Shown: positions 42,868 through 54,336 of the stretch, one piece after another | How positions within the stretch are numbered: the first letter of the stretch is position 1 | How the letters are laid out: each line of letters starts with the position of its first letter | NCBI GenBank assembly: GCA_963754305.1 | Contig: CAVWFR010000009.1 | Location: 1-64,000 of the forward strand | Length of the DNA: 64,000 nucleotides | Direction: 5' to 3' | Source: DATEDA01 sp963754305 | GTDB taxonomy: Bacteria > Pseudomonadota > Gammaproteobacteria > Burkholderiales > SG8-39 | Notes under the pieces: generated by a model | Database searches by the model: none | Seen by the model: the letters and a program-made list of their open reading frames with translations, nothing else | What the model was told of the DNA's origin: nothing | Made by a program: the position numbers and the translations under genes

Positions 42868-44009
42868 CCGATGTAGTCGCCCACCGTAATCGGCCCCTTC
42901 GTGTTGGCGGCTTCCTTCAGCTCGTTGAACTTGTCGAGCGAGCCGGCGAGCTTCACCTTGAACTCGTCCCACTCCTTGCGGCTATCCCCGCACGTCTCGA
43001 CCCACTGCTTGTACTCGGCCGGGGTGGGGTTGTAGAACTGCGCGCCGCCGTCGCGCATGATCTTCATGGAGACGATGCGCGCCTTCTCGATCTGCCCGAA
43101 CGTCTCGATCTGCGTCTTGGTGGAGGCCTGGTCGAACGCGACCTTGAGATCGGTCGGCAGGTTGCTGTACCAGGTCGCGTTCGCGGCGAACATCTGCGCA
43201 TCGGACACCGAGCGCACGGTCGTGATCCAGCCGAGGATGTCGTGGAAGCCGAACGTGGCGAGCGCGCTCACCGCCGGGTCGAGCCCGTCCGCGACGCCCT
43301 GCTTGATCGCGGTCGCGGTTTCGCCCCAGGCGACCACCGTGGGGTTCGCGCCGGCGAGGCGGTAGAACTGCTGCAGGAGCGCCGAGGGCGGCACGCGCAT
43401 CTTCATGCCCTGCATGTCGGCGGGCGCGGCGATCTTCTTGAAGCCCTTGCGCGTGGCGATGGTGCGCGGATCGACGGTGTAGTAGAACATCGGCTTGTAG
43501 CCGCGCGCGACCACCTTCGGGGAGATCTCCTTGTCCCACGCGCGCGAAGTGACGAGGTTGGCGTACCGCTGGTTCTCGCCGCACCAGAATGGGATGTTGA
43601 TCAGGTCGACCGACGGGGCGTAGGGCGAGAAGTTCGAGAGCGAGACCGCGCCGCCCTGGACCGTGCCGGCCTGGATCTTCTGCGCGAGCGCCGCGCCGAC
43701 GCCGAGCTGCCCGGCGGGGTGGAGCTTCACGTAGATCTGGTTCTTGGAGGCGCTCTCGACGTTCGCCTTGAACTGCGCCTGCATCACCGGATACTTCACG
43801 TAGTCCTCGATCTTGTACTCGGTCGCGAAGAGCATCGTGACCTTCGCCGCCTTCTGCCGCGCGGCATCATCGGCGCCGGCCTGCGCGAGGGCGCGCGAAT
43901 CCCACAGGTAGCCGCCGATCGACGCGAGTACGGCGGTGGTGAAGCCGTACCGGCCGGCGGTCTCGAGAAACCGGCGGCGCTCGGGCGATTCCGGGTGTGG
44001 CGTTTTCAT
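42864..44009 (-). CDS. dctP: TRAP transporter solute-binding protein (DctP family), Tat-like signal
   Basis: The 381-residue protein has an N-terminus SPERRRFLETAGRYGFTTAVLASIGGYLW, an RRxFLE twin-arginine motif plus a hydrophobic core, so folded export through Tat is likely. The DctP domain has HPAGQLGVGAALAQKIQAGTVQGG and MKMRVPPSALLQQFYRLAGANPTVVAWGE, with the Arg that clamps ligand carboxylate or sulfonate in KMRVPP. AAGGAGGAGGACGC precedes the ATG. The start overlaps the stop of a small membrane-protein gene by ATGA. Confidence 0.94.
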   Translation of the reverse strand: MKTPHPESPERRRFLETAGRYGFTTAVLASIGGYLWDSRALAQAGADDAARQKAAKVTMLFATEYKIEDYVKYPVMQAQFKANVESASKNQIYVKLHPAGQLGVGAALAQKIQAGTVQGGAVSLSNFSPYAPSVDLINIPFWCGENQRYANLVTSRAWDKEISPKVVARGYKPMFYYTVDPRTIATRKGFKKIAAPADMQGMKMRVPPSALLQQFYRLAGANPTVVAWGETATAIKQGVADGLDPAVSALATFGFHDILGWITTVRSVSDAQMFAANATWYSNLPTDLKVAFDQASTKTQIETFGQIEKARIVSMKIMRDGGAQFYNPTPAEYKQWVETCGDSRKEWDEFKVKLAGSLDKFNELKEAANTKGPITVGDYIG

Positions 44010-44230
44010 GCGTCCTCCTCCTTGGGGTGGTCGGCTGGGGCTGCGCTCGATTCGGCGAGCACACCGGAGACGAAGAAGATCATAGCGCCCAGGACGACGA
44101 GGAACTCGCCGACATCGCCGAGCTTGAACGGCGGGGTGAACTTCGCGATCACCCCCACCTTGCCGACCAGCACGTCGAGCGCGTACACGGCGAGCGCCGC
44201 GCCCGAGATCCAGTAGCTCCATCGACGCAC
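44006..44230 (-). CDS. Small two-helix membrane protein at the head of the TRAP operon
   Basis: The frame gives 74 residues from a GTG at 44230 with a near-perfect ribosome site (GGAGGGG, 3 nt upstream). Two hydrophobic helices are visible (SYWISGAALAVYALDVLVG and VGEFLVVLGAMIFFVSGVLA), separated by KVGVIAKFTPPFKLGD, and the tail is acidic. It shares ATGA with dctP. I do not recognise a named family; the position as first gene of a TRAP operon suggests a transporter accessory subunit. The longer frame to 44674 has no coding look. Confidence 0.7.
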   Translation of the reverse strand: MRRWSYWISGAALAVYALDVLVGKVGVIAKFTPPFKLGDVGEFLVVLGAMIFFVSGVLAESSAAPADHPKEEDA

Positions 44231-44582
44231 GGCCCCTCCGAATCCCGGGAACGATTCCCGCACAGCGCGCGAGATCGCAACAGACTGTAGGTGGCGCGCT
44301 CGGCCTCTGTCAAGAAAGCCGCTGCAGACACGCTCGCGGAAGAGCGTGCGTAGGAGCCGGCAAACCGACGCCCGGAGGAGCGGCGCCGGCGCACCGAGTC
44401 GATCGTTCGCGCGACGATGAGTCCACTCGCACCTTAAGCACGGCCGAACCAGCGTCGGAGAACGGGTACAAATCCCCGTTCGACCGCGCCGAGACCACAC
44501 CGGGACGATCGCGGTTCCCGTAGAATCCGCGCGGTCCGCCGGTGCGCATTCTTCGAGCGGCCGCACACGAAAACGACACGCT
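44231..44582. other. Divergent intergenic region, 352 bp
   Basis: This region separates the leftward TRAP cluster from the rightward spermidine-synthase-like gene. A TAGAAT -10-like box lies at 44521-44526 on the plus strand. No RNA gene, repeat or credible ORF was recognised. Any regulator operators for the TRAP cluster should lie here. Confidence 0.5.
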
Positions 44583-47500
44583 TTGTCCGCACCGCCAGCG
44601 CCCGCCGCAAGCTCCTCCCGCCGCCGGGCGATGCTGTTTCTGCTGTTCACCGTCTCCGGGTTCGCCGGACTCATCTACGAGTCGATCTGGAGCCACTACC
44701 TCAAGCTGTTCTTCGGTCACGCGGCGTACGCGCAGACGCTGGTGCTCGCGCTCTTCATGGGCGGCATGGCGGGGGGCAGCTGGCTTGCGAGCCGGTTGTC
44801 GGCGCGACTTCGCAACCTGCTGCGTGGCTATGCGCTGGTCGAGGCGGCGATCGGACTCGCCGCGGTCGTGTTCCATCCGGTGTTCGTCGCCACGACCGGC
44901 GCCGCCTACGACAGCTGGCTGCCCGCGCTCGGCTCGGACACCGGCGCGGCGATCCTCAAATGGACGCTCGGCGCCGCGCTCATCCTGCCCCAGTCGATCC
45001 TCCTCGGAACGACGTTTCCGCTGATGAGCGGCGGGATCCTGCGCCGCCACCCGGAGCGTCCCGGCGAAGCGCTTGCGATGCTCTATTTCACGAACAGCCT
45101 CGGCGCCGCGGTCGGGGTGCTCGCGAGCGGGTTCGTCATGATCGAGCACCTCGGGCTACCCGGCACGATACAGGCCGCGGGCGCGCTCAATCTCGCGCTC
45201 GCGACGATCGTCTGGTTTCTCGCACCCGGACGCGATCCGGATCCCCACGCAGTGCAGGCGCCAGCGGGAGAGCGGCGCGCCGAAGCGCTGCTTCCCGACG
45301 CGCCGTGGCGGCTCCTGCTCATGGTCGCCGCGCTCACCGGCGCCGCGTCCTTCATCTACGAGATCGCCTGGATCCGCATGCTCACGCTGGTGCTCGGCGC
45401 CGCGACGCACTCGTTCGAGCTGATGCTGTCGGCGTTCATCCTCGGCATCGCGTGTGGCGGTTACTGGGTGCGCGGCCGCATCGACCGCGCGCGCAGCCCG
45501 CTCGCCTTCCTCGGCGTCGTGCAGATCGCGATGGGGCTCCTCGCGCTCGCGACGCTCCCGCTCTACGGCGCGATGTTCGATCTCATGCAGCTCGTGATCA
45601 AGGGCACCGCGAAGACCGACGCCGGCTACGGCATCTTTCTGGTCGCGAGCCACGGCATCGCGCTCGCAGTGATGTTTCCGGCAGCGTTCTGCGCCGGGAT
45701 GACGCTCCCGCTCGTCACCTTCGCACTGCTCACCGGCGGCCACGGCGAGCGCTCGATCGGCGCAGTCTACGCCGCGAACACCGCGGGCTCGATCGCCGGC
45801 GTGATCTTCGCCGCGCACCTCGGCATGCCGTTCCTCGGCCTGAAGGGCCTGGTCACCGCGGGCGCGGCGCTCGATGTAGGGCTCGGTCTCATGCTGCTGT
45901 GGCGGCTGGCGGTATCGGGGCAGATGCGTACGGGCAACACACGGTCCGCCCCGCACGGACTGCCGGGAGGGGTCGCGCTCGGTGCAACGGTGATCGCGAT
46001 CGTCGCGCTCGTGACGGTGGGCTTTGCAGTCACGCTCGATCCCTACAAGATGGCGTCCGGTGTGTTCCGCCGCGGCGATCTCTATACCGCGCAGGACGCG
46101 GAACTCAAGTTCTACCGCGATGGCAAGACGACCTCCGTCGCGCTGGTGCAGTTCCGCGAAGGACTGAGCCTGCGCACCAACGGCAAGTCCGACGGGGCAA
46201 TCAATCTCGGCGAGGGCGAGCGGATCTCCGACGAGGTGACGATGGTCCTCACCGCCGCGCTGCCGCTCGCGTTCAAGCCCGACGCGAAGCGCGCCGCGAT
46301 CATCGGCATCGGCACCGGACTCTCGACACACACCATGCTCGGCAGCCCGACGCTCGAGAGAGTCGACACGATCGAGATCGAGCCGGCGATGGCCGAGGCC
46401 TCGCGCGCCTTCGCCCCGCGCAACGCTTCTGCGTACGCAGACCCGCGCAGCCGCATCGTCTTCGACGACGCGAAGACTTATTTCTCCACCCACAACGAGC
46501 GATACGACATCATCGTCTCCGAGCCGTCGAACCCGTGGGTGAGCGGCGTGTCGAGCCTCTTCACCACCGAGTTCTACCGCCACGTGCGCCGCTACCTCAA
46601 CCCGGGCGGCGTGCTGGTGCAATGGTTCCAGCTCTACGAGATCGACCCGAGTCTCGTCGCCTCGGTGCTGCGTGCGCTGGCCGATAACTTCGAGGACTAC
46701 GCCATCTATGCGGCGACCGACTCGGACCTTTTGATCGTCGCCGGCGACCGCGAGACGCTCGCCAAGCCGCTTTACGACGTGTTCCAGATGCCGGGGGTCG
46801 CGGCGGAGCTGCGGAAGGTCCACGTGCAGCGCATCGGCGATCTCGACGTGCGGAGGCTGGGCGGCCGGGCATCGCTGCACCCGCTGTTTCTCTCCTACGG
46901 CGCACCGGCGAACTCGGACTACGCGCCGTACCTCGACCTCAATGCGTCGCGCTATCGCTTCCTGCAGAGCGGGGCCGGCGAGCTGACCAAAGTCGGCACC
47001 GAGGGCGTGCCGATCATCGCGATGCTCGAGAGCCGCAAGCACGTCGTGCGGCCGCTCTCGTACGACGGCGACGATTTCCTGGAGCGGATCGAGCTCGCGC
47101 GTCGCGCGCGGTATGCGCGCGACTTCTATCTCGGGGCGAAGCCACCCGTGCCCCGGGGCATCCCGGCGGAGCTGGAAAAGAATCTCGAGCTGTCGAAGAT
47201 GCGCGGACTCGAGTGCGTCGATGCGCAGACGTTCGACGTCTGGCTTCACTCGCTCTTTCAGATCGCGCGGACGGTCAACCCAGTGCTCGACCCGGCGGAG
47301 GCCGACGCGGTGTGGTCGCAGTTCGAGCGCGCGCCCTGCTACAAGCGGCTCGCCATCGAAGATCAGCGGTGGTTGCGGCTCTTCCGCGCGGTCGGGGCGC
47401 GCGACGCACGTGCGATGGCGAGCCTCGCGGACGAGATCCTCGCGTCGGGACGCGAGCTACCGCCGGGCCAGCGGCAGTTCCTGCTGACGGCGTCGCTCAC

Positions 47501-47654
47501 CGGGAACATCCTCGCCGGCCAGCTCGATCGCGCGCAGGCCGCGTGGGACAAGCACTCGGGCGACGCCGCGCGGAATGGGCTGTCGCTGGATCTCAGGCTC
47601 TTGTATGCGTATCTGGCGGTGGCGAAGGCGTCAGTGAATGGGCCGGCGCGGTGA
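44583..47654 (+). CDS. Membrane-fused spermidine synthase-like protein
   Basis: This 1023-residue protein has an N-terminal membrane part of about 13 helices in two homologous halves (FLLFTVSGFAGLIYESIWSHYLKLFFGHAAYAQT; LTGAASFIYEIAWIRMLTLVLGAATHSFE). A spermidine-synthase/methyltransferase fold follows (RAAIIGIGTGLSTHTMLGSPTLERVDTIEIEPAM, then DPRSRIVFDDAKTYFSTHNERYDIIVSEPSNPWVSGVSSLFT). A C-terminal region of about 250 residues has no recognised domain. These fusions occur in many bacteria; their product is not established, and polyamine synthesis is not proven. The start is a TTG, and the gene stands alone. Confidence 0.85.
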   Translation: MSAPPAPAASSSRRRAMLFLLFTVSGFAGLIYESIWSHYLKLFFGHAAYAQTLVLALFMGGMAGGSWLASRLSARLRNLLRGYALVEAAIGLAAVVFHPVFVATTGAAYDSWLPALGSDTGAAILKWTLGAALILPQSILLGTTFPLMSGGILRRHPERPGEALAMLYFTNSLGAAVGVLASGFVMIEHLGLPGTIQAAGALNLALATIVWFLAPGRDPDPHAVQAPAGERRAEALLPDAPWRLLLMVAALTGAASFIYEIAWIRMLTLVLGAATHSFELMLSAFILGIACGGYWVRGRIDRARSPLAFLGVVQIAMGLLALATLPLYGAMFDLMQLVIKGTAKTDAGYGIFLVASHGIALAVMFPAAFCAGMTLPLVTFALLTGGHGERSIGAVYAANTAGSIAGVIFAAHLGMPFLGLKGLVTAGAALDVGLGLMLLWRLAVSGQMRTGNTRSAPHGLPGGVALGATVIAIVALVTVGFAVTLDPYKMASGVFRRGDLYTAQDAELKFYRDGKTTSVALVQFREGLSLRTNGKSDGAINLGEGERISDEVTMVLTAALPLAFKPDAKRAAIIGIGTGLSTHTMLGSPTLERVDTIEIEPAMAEASRAFAPRNASAYADPRSRIVFDDAKTYFSTHNERYDIIVSEPSNPWVSGVSSLFTTEFYRHVRRYLNPGGVLVQWFQLYEIDPSLVASVLRALADNFEDYAIYAATDSDLLIVAGDRETLAKPLYDVFQMPGVAAELRKVHVQRIGDLDVRRLGGRASLHPLFLSYGAPANSDYAPYLDLNASRYRFLQSGAGELTKVGTEGVPIIAMLESRKHVVRPLSYDGDDFLERIELARRARYARDFYLGAKPPVPRGIPAELEKNLELSKMRGLECVDAQTFDVWLHSLFQIARTVNPVLDPAEADAVWSQFERAPCYKRLAIEDQRWLRLFRAVGARDARAMASLADEILASGRELPPGQRQFLLTASLTGNILAGQLDRAQAAWDKHSGDAARNGLSLDLRLLYAYLAVAKASVNGPAR

Positions 47655-47900
47655 TTGGGCTGCTTCGTGGCGGCGCGGGTGAGCCTGCAGTCGTATATCC
47701 GGCATCTGAGGTGGGCTCGTGATGGCCTGTGCCGACATGGAATCTGCGGACCCCGTCGCGCCAATCGTTCCAACGGGCGAGCGTGAAGCCGCTAGGCAAG
47801 TTATCGGCGTCAGACGATGTGGGGACGACCTGGTTTGCCATGATGGGCGATCGATCTCTAAGCAAGGCTCGGGTGGGAACGTTTTTTCTGAAAGCGTAGT

Positions 47901-48092
47901 TCAGGCGGGTATCGCGAACGCAGTGCGCTCGATCTTCTTGTTCGGCCGCGGCGTAGGCCGGCCGTAGGGTTGCTCATCGCGTAGCGTCGCATAGCAGATG
48001 CGCGCCAGTTTGTTTGCAAGCGCACAGGTCGCCTTGTTGTGATCGGAGCGGCTTTGCACCGCGAGCATCGATTGACGCAACTGATCGACCGT
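47901..48092 (-). mobile_element. IS110-family transposase, 3' remnant
   Basis: The last 63 codons of an IS110-type transposase are readable on the minus strand: DHNKATCALANKLARICYATLRDEQPYG and the ending NKKIERTAFAIPA. The catalytic DEDD and Ser domains are missing. It lies directly against the broken end of glgC (48170), so insertion or a linked deletion probably truncated that gene. The flanks at 47655-47900 and 48093-48169 show no recognised gene. Confidence 0.75.
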
Positions 48093-48169
48093 TCGGCCCG
48101 CTTGGACGGCCTTGGTCGCTGGCTGCACCGATGGTGCGCCGTTGCCCGAAGGCCACGCGCGAGACGCGG

Positions 48170-48347
48170 CATCAGCATATAGGTCGAGTAGATCCGCGAA
48201 TTGACGAAGTTGGAGAGCACGGAAGTCGACGATCCGATAGCGGTCGCCGAATGGCACTGCGGGCTTTGAGCGTACCCAGATCAGCGGGTGCAGCCGGGTA
48301 CCTTCGCCGCCGGCTAGTACGATCCCGAGAATGCGGTCTTCGCTCAT
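48170..48347 (-). pseudogene. glgC: Glucose-1-phosphate adenylyltransferase, N-terminal remnant (frameshifted and truncated)
   Basis: From an ATG at 48347 with a GGGGGAGA ribosome site the frame reads SEDRILGIVLAGGEGTRLHPLIWVRSKPAVPFGDRYRIVDF, the nucleotidyl-transferase start of GlgC. An extra C in TTCCGTGC near 48221 shifts the frame; in the next frame the homology continues LSNFVNSRIYSTYMLM and then stops. About 59 of roughly 420 codons remain. The sequence beyond leads into an IS110 remnant. GlgC makes ADP-glucose for glycogen synthesis; this copy cannot be functional. Confidence 0.82.
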
Positions 48348-48366
48348 GCCGGTCTCCCCCTGCGCC

Positions 48367-49056
48367 TCAACGTTCGTCGTCCCTCCGCCGCCGGGGCCAC
48401 CAGCGCTCGAGCAGGCCGGCCGCCCAGTCGCGGCCGCCGAGTCCGAAAGCGAGTGCGAGGGCGAACACGACGCCGGCGAGGATGATGAGAAAGCTCTCGC
48501 GCACGATGGCGCCGCCGACACTCATCTGGTCGAGCGCGATCAGGACCACGAACGCGACGATTGCGTACTGGGCGACCCTGGCGAGCAACTCCGCGTCGCC
48601 CGGACCGATGCCGATGTTCCGGCAATAGGTGCTGACGGTGGTGGCGATGAAGCGGGCGAAATAGGCGCCGAACGCGAGGATCAGCAGCGCCACGACGACG
48701 TGCGGCACGAACAGCACGACCTTGTGCAGGAGATCGGTGATATACGTGAGCCCGAGGCCGTTGAAGGCGATGATCAGTGCGGCGAGGATCACGAGCCAGT
48801 AGACGAGCGCGCCGAAGATCCCGGTGGTGTCGGTGCGGATGCCGCCCTGCTCGAGGAAATCGTCCATGCCGGCGCGCTCGGTGAGCACGTTGAAATTGAT
48901 CGCGCGCAGCGCCCTCACCACGGCGAAGCGGGCCACTTTCGCGAGCAGCCAGCCGCCGATCAGCACCACGACGGCGAGCGCGAGACGCGGCAGGAACGCT
49001 CCGACCTGGACCAGCAACGCGCGCACCGGCTCGATCAGCATGTCAAGCTTTTCCAT
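48367..49056 (-). CDS. Conserved TM-helix (PF05552) channel-like membrane protein (CmpX / mechanosensitive type)
   Basis: The 229-residue protein has about five membrane helices. The repeat-like segments FLPRLALAVVVLIGGWLLAKVARFAVVRAL and VLFVPHVVVALLILAFGAYFARFIATTV are typical of the PF05552 conserved helix found in mechanosensitive-channel relatives such as CmpX. The Gly-rich FALALAFGLGGRDWAAGLLERW near the C-terminus resembles the MscS pore-lining helix, but the cytoplasmic MscS domain is absent. The start has a GGAGG ribosome site. It lies intact between decayed glycogen genes. Confidence 0.8.
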   Translation of the reverse strand: MEKLDMLIEPVRALLVQVGAFLPRLALAVVVLIGGWLLAKVARFAVVRALRAINFNVLTERAGMDDFLEQGGIRTDTTGIFGALVYWLVILAALIIAFNGLGLTYITDLLHKVVLFVPHVVVALLILAFGAYFARFIATTVSTYCRNIGIGPGDAELLARVAQYAIVAFVVLIALDQMSVGGAIVRESFLIILAGVVFALALAFGLGGRDWAAGLLERWWPRRRRDDER

Positions 49057-49073
49057 GGGCTGTGCCTCCGCTT

Positions 49074-52380
<3,307 letters not shown>

Positions 52381-52419
52381 GCTCGAACCGCACGGTGTGC
52401 TCCATCGACGGGCTCCGCG

Positions 52420-52530
52420 CTACAGGAAGTCGTTGAAATCGCGCTCGCTGCGCACCCGCCGCCGCAGGCGGAAGATGTGCGCCGGCGCGCGCTCGGGATC
52501 GAGGCTCACGTGGTAGTGCCGTTCGTTATG
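52420..52530 (-). pseudogene. glgE: GlgE maltosyltransferase, C-terminal remnant
   Basis: The last 36 codons before a TAG read HNERHYHVSLDPERAPAHIFRLRRRVRSERDFNDFL. This matches the conserved C-terminus of GlgE (LDP..PAHIFR followed by an RRRVR.ERDFD tail). The rest of the ~660-residue gene is absent, and upstream sequence drops in GC. GlgE followed by treS-mak is the standard order of the GlgE pathway operon, so position also supports the call. Confidence 0.75.
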
Positions 52531-52792
52531 ACCATGGCTGTTCGTATGTGGTGAGTGAACCTCAATCCCACAGCAACTTCCGGCCCGCGCGGATGTTACG
52601 CGTGATACTGAAAGGCCGTTATTGACCCGTAGTCCCACTGCGGAAGGTCTGTTTTTCTGGAGCACGACAGGCAGCAACGGGTCGATAGCGCCGTCGAACG
52701 CCGCTTTCAATGACGGGGCCGTACACCCGCTCTCGGCCGATTGGCCCCAGTCGCACGAACTTCTGAATCAGACCTAGCTTCTCGGCGCGACG
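52531..52792. other. Lower-GC spacer without a recognised gene
   Basis: This stretch lies between the glgE remnant and aroC and is visibly less GC-rich than its surroundings. It has a weak minus-strand frame (to 52710) that resembles no family I know. It may be the scar of the deletion that removed glgE. Confidence 0.5.
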
Positions 52793-53896
52793 CTATGGAG
52801 CGCGCTTATCTTTGAGGCGCGGGGTTTGCGTGGTCACATCTCCGCATTGCGCCCGATGCCGCAGCGCGTGATCCATGAGCACGATCGCGAGCATCGCCTC
52901 GGCGATCGGCGTCGCGCGGATGCCGACGCACGGATCGTGGCGCCCGGTGGTCTCGACGAGCGTCGGATTGCCTTGACGATCGATCGATCTCCGCGGCACG
53001 CGGATGCTCGAGGTAGGTTTCAGTGCGATGTGGACGACGACGTCCTGCCCGGTCGAGATGCCGCCGAGCGTCCCGCCAGCGTTATTGGAGAGGAAGCCCT
53101 CCGGCGTCAGCTCGTCGCCGTGCTGGCTACCCTTCTGCTCCACCGAGGCAAACCCGGCGCCGATCTCGACGCCCTTCACCGCGTTGATGCCCATCATCGC
53201 GTAGGCGATGTCGGCGTCGAGTCGGTCGTAGACCGGCTCGCCCCAGCCGATCGGAACGTTCTCCGCGACCACGGTGACCTTGGCGCCGCAGGAATCGCCG
53301 GCGCTCCGGAGCTCGTCCATGAACTGCTCGAGCCGCGGCACTACGTCGGGGTCCGGCGCGAAGAACGTGTTCTCGCCGACCACGTCCCACGACTTGAGCG
53401 CGATCCTGATCGGCCCGATCTGGGCCAGGTAGCCGCGGATCACGACGCCATAGCGCTCGCGCAGCCACTTCCTCGCGATCGCGCCGGCGGCGACTCGGAT
53501 CGTCGTCTCGCGCGCCGAGGCGCGCCCGCCACCGCGATAGTCGCGAACGCCGTACTTCTGCCAATACGTGTAGTCGGCGTGCCCCGGACGAAAGGTGTCG
53601 GCGAGCTTGCTGTAGTCCTTGCTGCGCTGGTCCTCGTTCCGGATCAGAAATCCGATCGGCGTGCCAGTCGTCCGGCCCTCGAACACGCCGGAGAGGATCT
53701 CGATCGCGTCCGACTCCTGCCGCTGGGTGACGTGGCGCGAGGTGCCGGGCTTGCGGCGGTCGAGCTCTCGCTGGATATCGGCCGCCGCGAGCTCGAGACC
53801 CGGCGGACAACCGTCGACGACGCCGCCGTACGCCGGGCCGTGGCTTTCGCCGAACGAGGTCACGCAGTAGAGCTTGCCGATCGTATTGCCGGACAT
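52793..53896 (-). CDS. aroC: Chorismate synthase
   Basis: AroC converts EPSP to chorismate, the branch point of aromatic synthesis, with reduced FMN. The 367-residue protein has all three family signatures: GNTIGKLYCVTSFGESHGPAYGGVVDGCPPG, RGGGRASARETTIRVAAGAIA, and GIRATPIAEAMLAIVLMDHALRHRAQ. FRPGHADYTYWQKYG is also conserved. The start ATG is at 53896. It is a single gene here, with no other aro gene adjacent. Confidence 0.98.
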   Translation of the reverse strand: MSGNTIGKLYCVTSFGESHGPAYGGVVDGCPPGLELAAADIQRELDRRKPGTSRHVTQRQESDAIEILSGVFEGRTTGTPIGFLIRNEDQRSKDYSKLADTFRPGHADYTYWQKYGVRDYRGGGRASARETTIRVAAGAIARKWLRERYGVVIRGYLAQIGPIRIALKSWDVVGENTFFAPDPDVVPRLEQFMDELRSAGDSCGAKVTVVAENVPIGWGEPVYDRLDADIAYAMMGINAVKGVEIGAGFASVEQKGSQHGDELTPEGFLSNNAGGTLGGISTGQDVVVHIALKPTSSIRVPRRSIDRQGNPTLVETTGRHDPCVGIRATPIAEAMLAIVLMDHALRHRAQCGDVTTQTPRLKDKRAP

Positions 53897-53945
53897 GAAG
53901 GACGCGCCGTCGTCGAATCGCGATCGAGTTTAGCATTCGACTGCC

Positions 53946-54134
53946 ATGGCGACTGACGATCCCGACAAGCTGAAAGGCCCCGGCGGGCTCTCGATCCGTC
54001 AGATCCACGAGCAGGTGAAGAAAAGCGTGGAGCGCGACCGTGCCGCGCAGAAGACGCGGAATCCCCTGGCACAGCCGCAGAACCGCTGGCAGCGGCTCGT
54101 CCGTTATGTCTGGGGACGCAGCGGGCGGCGTTGA
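53946..54134 (+). CDS. Hypothetical small basic protein
   Basis: The frame encodes 62 residues, MATDDPDKLKGPGGLSIRQIHEQVKKSVERDRAAQKT..., ending in a basic aromatic tail RWQRLVRYVWGRSGRR. It is hydrophilic with a predicted central helix and no known motif. It fits neatly between aroC and the next leftward gene, but lacks a clear ribosome site and overlaps the end of the convergent ORF 54104-54307 by 31 nt. Real coding is uncertain. Confidence 0.45.
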   Translation: MATDDPDKLKGPGGLSIRQIHEQVKKSVERDRAAQKTRNPLAQPQNRWQRLVRYVWGRSGRR

Positions 54135-54307
54135 CGCGGCCGGCTCAGGCGGGGTCGTGCGGCGGGACCGCTGCCGGCTGCGCCATCTGTTTGCCGAGCC
54201 ACGAGCCAGCCGATGATGCCGCCGGTGACCGCGCCCGCAAACCAGGCGTCGGCGTCGAACGTGAATCCGAGCAATGCGCCAACGAGCGCGCCGATAGACC
54301 ATGCCAT
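54104..54307 (-). CDS. Small glycine-rich membrane protein
   Basis: The 67-residue frame starts MAWSIGALVGALLGFTFDADAWFAGAVTGGIIGWLVARQ, two short Gly-spaced hydrophobic segments that look like a glycine-zipper hairpin, followed by a Pro/Arg tail. A GGAG ribosome site lies 6 nt before the ATG. It sits 29 nt downstream of the MFS-acyltransferase gene on the same strand. The N-terminal half recalls the first helices of larger glycine-zipper membrane proteins; no function can be assigned. Confidence 0.5.
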   Translation of the reverse strand: MAWSIGALVGALLGFTFDADAWFAGAVTGGIIGWLVARQTDGAAGSGPAARPRLSRPRQRRPLRPQT

Positions 54308-54336
54308 AGCGTTCTCCGATTGCGGTCCCGACCGCT

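Noticed and set aside
47593..47865. Small minus-strand ORF of 90 codons downstream of the spermidine-synthase-like gene
   Set aside because: It overlaps the end of that gene, has no recognisable motif, and lies in the degenerate IS110 flank.
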